Assembly (NCBI GenBank): GCA_026692885.1
Contig: JAPLNJ010000229.1
Coordinates: forward strand, 1-8,824
DNA from: Planctomycetota bacterium
GTDB taxonomy: Bacteria > Planctomycetota > Planctomycetia > Pirellulales > Pirellulaceae
Length of the DNA: 8,824 nucleotides
Direction of reading: 5' to 3'
A program made the position numbers and the translations under genes. Within the stretch, counting starts at the first letter, position 1, and every line of letters begins with the position of its first letter. Of this stretch, positions 1 through 7,478 are shown in pieces. The notes below the pieces were generated by a model that worked only from the letters and a program-made list of their open reading frames with translations, made no database searches and was not told the DNA's origin.

Positions 1-995
1 CGACACTCCGCAGGGTGCGCTCCGCAACGTGGTCGATGGCTGGTTCTACGCCTTGGAGGAAGACGTCCTGGCGGAGGGCACGATCCGGGCAGCCGACCAG
101 CAGGCACTGGTCACGCGGACGGCCGAGTTGCTGGAGCAGCGGTTGGCCAAGGTCACCAGCACTGCTCCGACCTTCAGCGCGGCCCTGCGGGGCTACCGCG
201 AGGCCCAAGCTAGGAACGACAAAGCTGCCTCCGAAGGAATCTTGGCGTGGCTGTCCGGCCAGCCGAACGTCGCGGCTGCGGCAAAACGGTCCGCGGGCGT
301 CAAGGGCGACATCGACCACTTCGGCGCCCTGAGCTTCCTCCAGGGCGTCTTGATCGTCCTGCGCGATTCCGGGCACCCGGGCCTGCTGCTGGTCCTGGAC
401 GAGGTCGAGACCATTCAGCGTGTCCGCGGGGACGTTCGGGACAAGAGCCTGAACGCCTTGCGGCAACTGATCGACGAAGTGGACTCCGGCCGCTTCCCTG
501 GCCTATACCTTCTGATTACCGATTACCGGCACGCCGGCCTTCTACGACGGACCCCAGGGGGCGCACCGGCTAGAACCCTTGGCCCAGCGGCTGCAAGTCG
601 ATTTCCAGACCGAAGCTCGCTTCGACAACCCCCGGGCAGTTCAGATGCGGCTGTCGGGCTTCAGCCTGGACCGGCTTTGCCAAGTCGGCTGCAAGGTCCG
701 GGACATTTTCCAGCAGCACGCCAAGGCACCGGAGCGGATTGCTGCGGCCTGCGACGGCAGTTACGTCCGAGAGTTGGCCGAAGCCGTCACCGGCAAGCTC
801 GGCGGCAAGGTCGGCGTGGCCCCGCGGATCTTCCTGAAGAAGCTGGTCGCCGACATTCTGGACCGCGTCGATCAGTTCCCCGACTTCAACCCACGGCAGC
901 ACTACGCACTGACTATCGCCGAAACCGAGCTGACGCCGGTAGAACGGCAGGCGATGGGGGCGACCGACGTGGACCAGATTGAGCTGGAGATTTAG
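1..995 (+). pseudogene. brxD: BrxD-type BREX ATP-binding protein, C-terminal part, frameshifted by a 7-bp duplication
   Basis: BrxD is the P-loop ATPase of type 2 (Pgl-like) BREX phage-defence systems and normally sits directly before the helicase BrxHI. The gene enters from the left edge: frame 2 is open from base 2, so the N-terminus and Walker A lie outside. Visible are a family-like VVDGWFYALEED near base 29, a Walker B segment LLLVLDEVE (Asp codon at 398-400) and a strand LYLLIT near 505-520. At 521 the frame is lost. If bases 521-527, an exact second copy of GATTACC, are skipped, reading continues in frame 3 as TGTPAFYDGPQGAHRLEPLA and runs to the TAG at 993-995, giving about 328 matching residues. 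This tail, with DFQTEARFDNP and GKVGVAPRIFLKKLV, is typical of the family. As written, translation runs in the wrong frame to a TGA at 980-982, adding about 153 foreign residues. The family call is from memory of its sequence features; the frameshift is directly visible. It could be a true pseudogene, a phase-variable gene or a sequencing error. Confidence 0.85.
514..527 (+). repeat. 7-bp tandem duplication GATTACC x2 inside brxD
   Basis: GATTACC occurs at 514-520 and again at 521-527 with no gap. Seven extra bases shift the frame by +1. With one copy the codons read CTG ATT ACC GGC ACG CCG GCC (LITGTPA), which joins the two halves of the BrxD frame exactly. The frame used downstream has a TGA at 513-515, so it cannot itself extend upstream past this point. 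Confidence 0.95.
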
Positions 996-1000
996 GGCGA

Positions 1001-2287
1001 ATGAGAACCGAAGTGATTCCAAGCGGCTTTGTTGAACAGTTGATCGGGAGCGAACCGTATCAACAGTTGCTGACCCGTAAACCGCCCTTCGATCTTTTCA
1101 GGATCGTCGGCAAGCTGACTGAGAATCCATCGTCACGCGCGCTGGCCTACCTGCTCGACTCTAGTCGAGACCACGGGCTCGGAACGCTTTTCTTCGAGGC
1201 CCTGATCCGTGAGATCCTTAGTGACGCCAAGGACGAAGACGTAAGGAGCCTCTTGCAGCGGTTCCTGGACGTGAAGGGAACCGAAACCGAATGTAGAACG
1301 GAGTGGTGCACAGACGAACGACGGCGTGTGGATGTTCTGGTGCGTGTCCTCGACCGGCACCGACTTCCTGCAGGGGTTTTGGGAATCGAAAACAAGCACC
1401 TAACGTCTGACGAGCAAGACAAGCAGATTGCAGATTATCAGCGTGCCTTAGTGCAGTGCTTTCCTGAGAACATTCCACGCCTTCTAATCTTCCTTACGCC
1501 AGGCGCGCGTCGATCACGAACCGCCGAGGAGGTTGGGGGGTGTCCGCATATCGGCTGCTCCTATCGGACTGTATCGGCGGCGCTTCGGTCGTGCGTCAGT
1601 CGCTTGCACGGTCCGGTTGCAGTCTTTGTTTCCAGCTTGGCGGATCATTTGGTGTCGAGACTAGAAAGCGGTGCGGAAATGGACAACGACGTGAAAGCTG
1701 TTGTACGTGACCTGTACAAAAACCCAAATCACCGCAGGGTTATTCGCCTGATTCAGAAACACATGCCGTACTTCGGCACGCTGCTTCCGTGGATTGAACA
1801 GCGAGTCCTTACCGAAGAAGTGTCTGACATTCCGTTTGCCGTTTACATCTGGCCGAAGGAGAAGGATCGTCGCCATCTGCAGCAGGTATACTTCGAGCCC
1901 ACGGAACTGCGGCCTTGGACAAGACCCCACGGATTCCGGCTGTATTATGTCTTGCACGCCGATCACAAGGCACTTGATTGGCATACGCCCGATCTGGGCG
2001 ACCGCGTTTTCGTCCAGCTCTTGGCATCCTGCAAGAAACCTACGGGGAGACAGGCCGTCAAGAGAATGAAACTCGCAGACGTGTTTCCGTCGAGCGTTGG
2101 CCTCAGGGCATTGGAGAAGAAGTGGTATCCGCTTTGGTCTGCCGGGACGTACACCCTTCAAGACTTCGACACGGACGATGTGCAGGGATGCAGTCGATTG
2201 CTGATTGATGCGATTCGATCGACGTACCCCATAATCAAAACCACCCTCGAACAACGATGCAGACCGGACCGAAGTATTGTGGAATGA
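1001..2287 (+). CDS. PD-(D/E)XK nuclease family protein (PDDEXK_4-like)
   Basis: The 428-residue protein carries the PD-(D/E)XK nuclease signature: RRRVDVLVRV with Asp111, then GVLGIENKHL with Glu130 and Lys132. These are followed by Glu138, Gln142 and Tyr146 in a segment EQDKQIADYQRAL, which is the hallmark of the PDDEXK_4 group (a Glu-x-Lys strand, then a Gln-Tyr helix). Glu101 is a possible further acidic ligand. The C-terminal 200 residues contain VKAVVRDLYKNPNHRRVIRL, also seen in this group, followed by a region I do not recognise. The likely activity is metal-dependent DNA cleavage in the cytoplasm; the target is unknown. The ATG is 5 nt after the brxD stop, and GGAG at 986-989 is a weak, distant Shine-Dalgarno candidate. 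The gene lies between brxD and the brxHI-type gene, where type 2 BREX normally has none. By eye it is less GC-biased at third positions than its neighbours (many AAC, GAT, TTT and AAA codons), suggesting later acquisition. All catalytic residues appear intact. Confidence 0.85.
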   Translation: MRTEVIPSGFVEQLIGSEPYQQLLTRKPPFDLFRIVGKLTENPSSRALAYLLDSSRDHGLGTLFFEALIREILSDAKDEDVRSLLQRFLDVKGTETECRTEWCTDERRRVDVLVRVLDRHRLPAGVLGIENKHLTSDEQDKQIADYQRALVQCFPENIPRLLIFLTPGARRSRTAEEVGGCPHIGCSYRTVSAALRSCVSRLHGPVAVFVSSLADHLVSRLESGAEMDNDVKAVVRDLYKNPNHRRVIRLIQKHMPYFGTLLPWIEQRVLTEEVSDIPFAVYIWPKEKDRRHLQQVYFEPTELRPWTRPHGFRLYYVLHADHKALDWHTPDLGDRVFVQLLASCKKPTGRQAVKRMKLADVFPSSVGLRALEKKWYPLWSAGTYTLQDFDTDDVQGCSRLLIDAIRSTYPIIKTTLEQRCRPDRSIVE

Positions 2288-2305
2288 CGCACACGAGTCA
2301 CACCG

Positions 2306-4495
2306 GTGAGCAACTTTGACATCCTACACCCTGCCCTACAGCACCACATTGTGAACAGCCTCGGCTGGCGCGAGCTGCGGCCGTTCCAGGAGGCGGTGAT
2401 TCCGTCGATCCTGGAGGGCCAGCACCACATCATCCTGGCTCCCACCGCCGGCGGCAAAACCGAGGCGGCGTTCTTTCCGGTCCTGTCCCGCATGCTCACC
2501 GAGGGTTGGCCCGCTCTGAGCCTGCTGTACATTTGCCCGATCAAGGCCCTGCTGAACAACCTGGACATCCGCCTGCAGCGTTACTGCTCCCTGGTCGGGC
2601 GCCGCTCGGCGCTGTGGCATGGCGACGTGAAGACCACGGACCGCAAGCACATCCTGCAGGAGCCGCCGGACTGCCTGCTGACCACGCCGGAATCGTTGGA
2701 GGTGATGCTGGTTTCGCCCAACGTGGACTCCCGCCGTCTGTTCGCCAACCTGCAGGCCGTGATCGTGGACGAAATCCACGCGTTTGCCGGAGATGATCGT
2801 GGCTGGCACCTGCTGTCGGTCCTGAAGCGAGTCCAGCGATTGGCTGGTCGGGAGCTACAGCGGATCGGGCTGTCGGCCACGGTCGGTAATCCCGAAGACC
2901 TGGGACAGTGGCTGGCCGGTTCGTGCCAGCGGCCACGCTGCATCTTCCTGCCTCTGGAGGCACCCAGCGGACAGCAAGCCGAAGTCAAGCTGGACTTCGT
3001 AGGCTCCCTGCGCAACGCCGCCGTAGTGATCTCCCGGCTGCACCGTGGCGAGAAGCGGCTGGTATTCATCGATAGCCGGGCCCGGGCGGAGGAACTTGGG
3101 GCCGAACTACGGCAACTCAACGTCACCAACTTCGTCACCCACAGCTCGCTCAGCCAGGAGCAACGTCACCAGGCCGAAGAAGCCTTCTCCTCACGCAGCG
3201 ACTGTGTCATCGTGGCCACCAGCGTGCTGGAGCTTGGGATCGACGTGGGCGACCTGGACCGGGTCATCCAGATTGACAGCCCGCCGACCGTGTCCAGCTT
3301 ACTGCAGCGGATGGGGCGTACAGGCCGCCGCTCGGGAACGCAGCGTAACTGTCTGTTCTTGGCCACTCGTGACGAGACCTTGATCCAGGCTGCCGGGCTG
3401 ATCGATCTGTGGGTTGCCGGGTACGTTGAGCCGGTGGTCCCGCCGCCGGAACCGTACCACATCCTGGCCCAGCAACTGATGGCGATCGCCCTCCAGGAAG
3501 GCGGCGTCGGCCGTACCGACTGGCTGCGTTGGATCGCAGGCGTACCGGCCTTTGCCAGCATGTCTGCCGAGCACGTTGAGCAGATCGTCAGCTGGATGCT
3601 GGAGCATGAAATCTTGTGGGATGAAGCGGGGATCTTGTGGCTGGGGCGTGAAGGCGAGTCCACCTACGGCCACCGCAACTTCCTAGAGTTATTTTCGGTC
3701 TTCACCTCCCCGCCGCTGTTCTCCGTGTTGCATGGGCGTCAGGAACTGGGCTACGTCGATGAACTGACGTTCCTGCAAAAGCAGGACGGCCCCAAGGTCT
3801 TGCTGCTGGGTGGTCGAGCCTGGCAGGTGAACTACGTGGACTGGCAGCGTCGCATGGCGTACGTCGAAGCCACGGAGGCTCCAGGGCGATCACGCTGGAA
3901 AGGTGCAGGCCGCGGGCTTTCCTACCGCGTGTGCCAGGCAATCAAGCAGGTCCTCGCCGGCTCTGGCAGCCGCGATTGCTGGTCGCAACGGACGCAGGCT
4001 CGCATGGAAGAGATCCGGGCCGAGTTCTCCTGGCTAGATGCCGGCAACACGGTCGTGCTGGCTAGAACTCACGGCGAAATCCAGTGGTGGACCTTTGGTG
4101 GTGCCGGCGCCAACGCGTCTTTGTCCCAGGCCCTATCGGAAATCATCGGTAGCCGCGTCAGCAGCGACAGCCTAGCCTTGAGCTTCGGAACCTTGGTGAC
4201 AATGGACGCTGTTGAAAGTGCCCTACAGCAGCTGCGGCAACGTGATCCGGGACAGATGCGTCCCCGCGTGGAAGACGAAGCCGTCGATGGTCTGAAGTTC
4301 TCCGAATCCCTGCCGCGTGAGCTGGCGGTGAACATGCTCCAGAACCGGTTGGCTGACGTTGACGCCCTGCATCGTGTGCTTTCCCAATCGCAGCGGTTCG
4401 TAAGCTGCGGTACGTCCACGAACACCGCGACCCTTCAATCTGGTGAGGACTTAGCCGGCTTTCCCAAGCGGTCTCCGGATTCAACGCGAAGATAG
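2306..4495 (+). CDS. brxHI: BrxHI-type Lhr-like superfamily 2 DNA helicase
   Basis: The 729-residue protein has a full set of SF2 DExH helicase motifs: a Q-like RPFQEAVIP (25-33), motif I APTAGGKT (45-52), Ia ICPIKALLNN (76-85), Ib TTPESLE (126-132), II VDEIH (154-158), III GLSATV (188-193), IV RLVFIDSR (251-258), V ATSVLELGIDV (304-314) and VI QRMGRTGRR (334-342). The VDEIH box and the Lhr-like layout, with about 390 residues after motif VI, match the BrxHI helicase of type 2 BREX. The length is normal for that family and no motif is damaged. It should unwind or translocate on DNA using ATP, working with the BrxD ATPase. Its usual partner brxD is two genes upstream, separated by the nuclease gene. 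The start is GTG, 18 nt after the nuclease stop, with no clear Shine-Dalgarno sequence; the Lhr-like N-terminus begins at once, which supports this start. A general Lhr-family helicase outside BREX is the alternative, made less likely by the neighbouring BrxD. Confidence 0.9.
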   Translation: MSNFDILHPALQHHIVNSLGWRELRPFQEAVIPSILEGQHHIILAPTAGGKTEAAFFPVLSRMLTEGWPALSLLYICPIKALLNNLDIRLQRYCSLVGRRSALWHGDVKTTDRKHILQEPPDCLLTTPESLEVMLVSPNVDSRRLFANLQAVIVDEIHAFAGDDRGWHLLSVLKRVQRLAGRELQRIGLSATVGNPEDLGQWLAGSCQRPRCIFLPLEAPSGQQAEVKLDFVGSLRNAAVVISRLHRGEKRLVFIDSRARAEELGAELRQLNVTNFVTHSSLSQEQRHQAEEAFSSRSDCVIVATSVLELGIDVGDLDRVIQIDSPPTVSSLLQRMGRTGRRSGTQRNCLFLATRDETLIQAAGLIDLWVAGYVEPVVPPPEPYHILAQQLMAIALQEGGVGRTDWLRWIAGVPAFASMSAEHVEQIVSWMLEHEILWDEAGILWLGREGESTYGHRNFLELFSVFTSPPLFSVLHGRQELGYVDELTFLQKQDGPKVLLLGGRAWQVNYVDWQRRMAYVEATEAPGRSRWKGAGRGLSYRVCQAIKQVLAGSGSRDCWSQRTQARMEEIRAEFSWLDAGNTVVLARTHGEIQWWTFGGAGANASLSQALSEIIGSRVSSDSLALSFGTLVTMDAVESALQQLRQRDPGQMRPRVEDEAVDGLKFSESLPRELAVNMLQNRLADVDALHRVLSQSQRFVSCGTSTNTATLQSGEDLAGFPKRSPDSTRR

Positions 4496-4497
4496 GA
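4494..4497 (+). promoter_or_regulatory. Shine-Dalgarno AGGA for the TIR gene
   Basis: AGGA overlaps the helicase stop codon (TAG, 4493-4495) and lies 8 nt before the ATG at 4506. This favours that ATG over the next in-frame ATG at 4524 and suggests the TIR gene is translated from the operon mRNA. Confidence 0.55.
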
Positions 4498-4505
4498 CAG
4501 CGGCT

Positions 4506-5993
4506 ATGTCTGAAAGCCCCCGTATGAACCATCCGGCCCTTGCCGAAATCCTGAAACGACTTGGGCAGAACTGGATGAAGTGGCGGAGTAGATGGCAGCG
4601 ACATGTGCATAAGTCGCAGGCGCTCGAACCGACATCCGCGCAAGATGCCGAGGCAGTAACATCTTGGGACGCCTACCACGACCACCCCTTCCCAGACGTA
4701 GTCGAGTGGCTCAGCGGACGCGTCGCGATTCCCGCTGATCAGCTCCTGCGAGTGTTCACGACGACCTCTTCAGATGCCTTCAAGTGGGCGGAGCCTCTCA
4801 AGGTATGTGATAAGGATGGAACCACAGGCGAGCTTTGGGCCAAGCTCAGAGAACAGCACGCAGCTCTGTTGCGAGAAGTGGGTCTCGACCGTTCCCTCGA
4901 TGTGCAAAGTGCGGTCAGCGATTGCACGGTTGATCCAATCACGTCACCGAAGCCCGATGCGGCAATTGTCGAAGATGCTGCCACAACGGGGGCTGCATCG
5001 ACTCCGTCAGGTGCTGCCCCGGTGTCACATCTTGCCCCCGAGTCGTGTCCGCAGGTAAGACCGGAAGTGGCCGATGGCGATTCCTGGTGCCGTACGTTGC
5101 CCAAGGAATTTGAAGACGCCAGCTGGGTGAGTTTGTGCCTGACGACACAGCCGGCTGTCACGGAGCACCTGGTCCGATTGCGTGACGGACGATTTTGCAT
5201 GGTCTGGTGGGACGTACACGGAATGCTGTATCGGTGGTCCGAGGTTCGGCCAGAGTACGCCCGAGACAAAGCCGAGCCTGTGCGACTCTACCGCGGGCTG
5301 ACAGCATGGAGTCAAGTGTTCGACTCACCAGCAGGGGTTCCAAGCAGCAATAGTCGTGAAGGAACCGACAGCACAGCGTCGGCGAAGCCGCTGGCTGGCG
5401 CGGTGAATGGCGAAACCAAGGGAGATTCAGATTCAGTTCGTGTTGCAACGCGGGTTGACAAGTCGGCGTCCACGCACGCGGGCGGGGGCGAAGCGACGCC
5501 CCAGGACCAGGACGCAGCAGCCGGCAGCGGCAAGAAGAAATTGGTGGCAAGTTCAGTGGCGAAATCAGCCGCTTCATCATCATTTGCCGTATTTCTGAGC
5601 CACAACAGCAAGGACAAGCCTACCGTGCGCGAGTTGAAGCGGTCACTTACGACGCATGGGTTCGCCGTTTGGCTGGACGAAGATGAGCTTCGTCCGGGCA
5701 TTCCTTGGCAACAGTTGCTCGAATCCGGCATCAGAGCGTCGGGTAGCGTGGCCGTACTCGTCGGCAAGGATGGGTTTGGCCCCTGGGAAGACGAAGAAAT
5801 GCAAGCCGCGATTGTCCTAGCGGTTAAGGACAAACGTCCCGTGATTCCCGTCTTGCTGCCAGGCGCGGCGACCCAGCCGGAGTTGCCCATGTTCCTCGGC
5901 AACCGCACCTGGGTCGATCTCCGTTCCGGTCTCACCGATGACGGGCTGGCGAAACTCATTTGGGGTATCACTGGTAAGAAGCCGTCGCCGTGA
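4506..5993 (+). CDS. TIR-domain protein (putative NAD+-cleaving defence effector)
   Basis: The 495-residue protein ends in a clear TIR domain (about 359-490). It starts with the strand FAVFLSHNSKDK (360-371), continues through HGFAVWLDEDELRPGIPW (384-401, the BB-loop region) and SVAVLVGKDGFGPWEDEEM (414-432), then RPVIPVLLPG (444-453). Glu431, four residues after Trp427, aligns with the catalytic glutamate of NAD+-hydrolysing TIR domains (the W-x-x-x-E spacing of SARM1), so it is probably active on NAD+. In defence systems such domains either drain NAD+ or make a cyclic-ADP-ribose-type signal; which applies here cannot be told. Residues 275-355 form a Ser/Ala/Gly-rich linker. Residues 1-275 are unrecognised: a helical start, then a tryptophan-rich segment (VWWDVHGMLYRWSEVRP, 233-249) that may be a sensor or partner-binding fold. 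No signal peptide or membrane segment is seen. It is the last gene of the tightly packed defence operon, 10 nt after the helicase. Confidence 0.9.
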   Translation: MSESPRMNHPALAEILKRLGQNWMKWRSRWQRHVHKSQALEPTSAQDAEAVTSWDAYHDHPFPDVVEWLSGRVAIPADQLLRVFTTTSSDAFKWAEPLKVCDKDGTTGELWAKLREQHAALLREVGLDRSLDVQSAVSDCTVDPITSPKPDAAIVEDAATTGAASTPSGAAPVSHLAPESCPQVRPEVADGDSWCRTLPKEFEDASWVSLCLTTQPAVTEHLVRLRDGRFCMVWWDVHGMLYRWSEVRPEYARDKAEPVRLYRGLTAWSQVFDSPAGVPSSNSREGTDSTASAKPLAGAVNGETKGDSDSVRVATRVDKSASTHAGGGEATPQDQDAAAGSGKKKLVASSVAKSAASSSFAVFLSHNSKDKPTVRELKRSLTTHGFAVWLDEDELRPGIPWQQLLESGIRASGSVAVLVGKDGFGPWEDEEMQAAIVLAVKDKRPVIPVLLPGAATQPELPMFLGNRTWVDLRSGLTDDGLAKLIWGITGKKPSP

Positions 5994-6522
5994 CCGATGC
6001 GGGCCTCCGGGAGAGCCTGTCCCCGAATCCCCCGTGATTGCCGCTTACCGTGCGACTGCTGCTGTACTCAAGGCCGCCCTCCCGTTGACTTGGCTCTATC
6101 GAGCGGCGCCAGTGTCCAATTCACCTTCGCCTCAGGAGCCTGAGACGGCAACATTGAGGTAGACCTGTCCCAACGCTTGCCGAACGGGTCAACCGTTTTC
6201 GTGGGCAGCTAACAAACACCGCACAAGCAACCCGCTCTTGGCCGAGCGGATGCTGAGCTGGAAGTTGTTCGCCTGGTCGGGATGGACTTTCTGAAGCTCG
6301 TGGCCGAGTCGCAGCGACCCTCTTGGCAAAGGCGGTGACGGAGCGCAAGGCGATGCGTCCCCAGACGGGGAGATGCTTGGCAGACCCTTGGTTGCGAGGT
6401 AGACTGCGCGTCCATTGAATCGGTTGTCCGATAGGCCGCTGTTATCGAGTTGCCGATTTGTGCTCCACGACCCAGCCTGACGATAGCGAGACAGATACCG
6501 CTTGCAGCGACGGCCGAAAATC
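5994..6522 (+). other. Intergenic region without a supportable gene
   Basis: After the TIR stop no frame gives a convincing protein for 529 nt. The longest open frame, on the minus strand at 6189-6524 (111 codons), is Arg/Ser/Pro-rich and is not recognised. No intrinsic terminator with a T tract is visible directly after the operon, and no tRNA, inverted-repeat ends or CRISPR units were found. It may be spacer or decayed coding DNA. Confidence 0.5.
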
Positions 6523-6795
6523 ATGAGTGATCCGGATCAAATCCTACCAGCACCGGCAAAGGTCGACGAAGACCTCGCACAAATCGAGCGGGCGGTGGTC
6601 CCCAGTGAGCCTTTAGGCGACACGGGCAGGGCGATTCAGCCGCCCGGGGGCCTGTCGGTCGTCGAGTCGCTCACCAAGGTACTTCAGCCGCCCGGGGTTT
6701 CGCCGTTCCAAGCGATTCAAGAAATGATGCGCTCGCGGACGTCGGCTCTTGAGGAATTAACAGCGACAGACTTGTTGACGATCTGGACAAAGTGA
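6523..6795 (+). CDS. Small hypothetical protein with an internal 16-residue repeat
   Basis: An ATG at 6523 opens a 90-residue frame (a TTG at 6502 would add seven residues). The product is acidic and Pro-rich, has no recognised domain and is probably soluble. It contains the short repeat IQPPGGLSVVESL / LQPPGVSPFQAI. This is encoded by an identical 15-bp stretch TTCAGCCGCCCGGGG at 6635-6649 and 6683-6697, exactly 48 nt apart and so in frame. The gene ends in TGA overlapping the GTG start of the next frame (GTGA, 6792-6795), which suggests coupled translation. No good Shine-Dalgarno sequence precedes it. Evidence is the frame, the overlap and plausible composition only, and it may not be a real gene. 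Confidence 0.38.
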   Translation: MSDPDQILPAPAKVDEDLAQIERAVVPSEPLGDTGRAIQPPGGLSVVESLTKVLQPPGVSPFQAIQEMMRSRTSALEELTATDLLTIWTK

Positions 6796-7199
6796 AAAAC
6801 AAGGAAGCAGACGTGTTCATCCTTGCTGCAGACGAGGAAGCGTACGGTATCCTCCACAGAAAAAAGGGACAACAAGCCCGTGACGCCAAGAAACGATTTG
6901 CGCAAGTGTTCCCCAAATTTGAGAGGATTCCCGAGGAACCTAGCCCGACGCACATTCCCGGCGAGGACGCTTACGTTTCGGCGCAGAGGCTTCGCGTCTA
7001 CGACCGCGTCCTGCTGGTCGTGGCAAGGGAGGAACCTTGTTGGGTCTTGAACGGCTACCGCCAGGCAAATCCGCCGATGAAATTCGTTTGCCGCTCTGCT
7101 CCCAGCGGCAGCAGGACCCCAGTGCACCCGGCCGCAAACGTCCCCCTGATTCCGCCGGCTGCATCGGGTTCCTCGCTGCCGAGTTGCCCGCCGTCGTGA
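6792..7199 (+). CDS. Hypothetical protein overlapping the preceding small ORF
   Basis: The 135-residue frame starts with GTG inside the stop of the previous ORF. The first 95 residues look like a normal soluble protein: EADVFILAADEEAYGILH, then a basic helix KKGQQARDAKKRFAQVFPKF, then a hydrophobic strand DRVLLVVAREEPCWVLNGYR. The last 40 residues are Ser/Pro-rich and less convincing. From about 7080 another + frame (7037-7327) also looks protein-like, so the true end is uncertain. The frame is open upstream to a TGA at 6750-6752, and the translated upstream part (LVDDLDKVKNKEAD) also looks natural, so a non-standard or shifted start is possible. I do not recognise the family. An acidic small ORF overlapping a more basic one recalls toxin-antitoxin pairs, but no toxin fold is visible. 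Confidence 0.38.
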   Translation: MKNKEADVFILAADEEAYGILHRKKGQQARDAKKRFAQVFPKFERIPEEPSPTHIPGEDAYVSAQRLRVYDRVLLVVAREEPCWVLNGYRQANPPMKFVCRSAPSGSRTPVHPAANVPLIPPAASGSSLPSCPPS

Positions 7200-7478
7200 T
7201 CCGCGAGGACCAGCACGGCCGCCGCGTGGTGTCCGCTCCAATCGGCCGCCGATCGTGCGCGAGGGGCTGCAGGACCACGGGCACCGCGTCCACTTGGTCA
7301 TCACCGCCCGCGACTTCCACCGCCTGATCCTGCTGGTGTTCTTCACGGCTTCGATTTTCTCCTTCTGGGCCAGCCCGGCACTGACCTTGATGCCGCACTT
7401 CGCCAGTTCGGCGACGACACTCACGACGCTGGGCACGGCACCGCTGAAGCAGCAAACGTATCGTCCCCGCAGCCCGCC
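7200..7478. other. Ambiguous region with coding-like stretches on both strands
   Basis: No single gene can be defended here. On the + strand, one frame up to about 7245 (AAELPAVVIREDQHGRRVVS) and a second from 7255 (VREGLQDHGHRVHLVITARD) look like pieces of one protein split by a frameshift. On the minus strand, 7436 down to about 7345 reads VVAELAKCGIKVSAGLAQKE, which also looks natural. That minus frame is the same as that of the gene at 7479-7865, from which a TGA separates it. High third-position GC does not decide, because the 7255 + frame and the minus frame share third positions. Confidence 0.4.

Noticed and set aside
570..1022. 150-codon open frame on the minus strand
   Set aside because: It lies opposite the well-recognised BrxD C-terminus and has no recognisable features; it is an antisense shadow of a GC-rich gene.
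1661..2254. 197-codon open frame on the minus strand
   Set aside because: Antisense of the PDDEXK_4 gene, with no domain and no start signal.
2581..3138. 185-codon minus frame and other frames opposite the helicase
   Set aside because: The + strand shows every helicase motif in one frame; the opposite frames are Ser/Arg-rich shadows.
6392..6420. Promoter-like TTGCGA, 17 nt, TTGAAT upstream of the small ORF pair
   Set aside because: Each hexamer matches only four of six consensus bases, which is expected by chance; not supportable alone.
6189..6524. 111-codon minus-strand ORF after the operon
   Set aside because: Composition is Arg/Ser/Pro-rich, there is no Shine-Dalgarno sequence and no family is recognised; it is not enough to call a gene.
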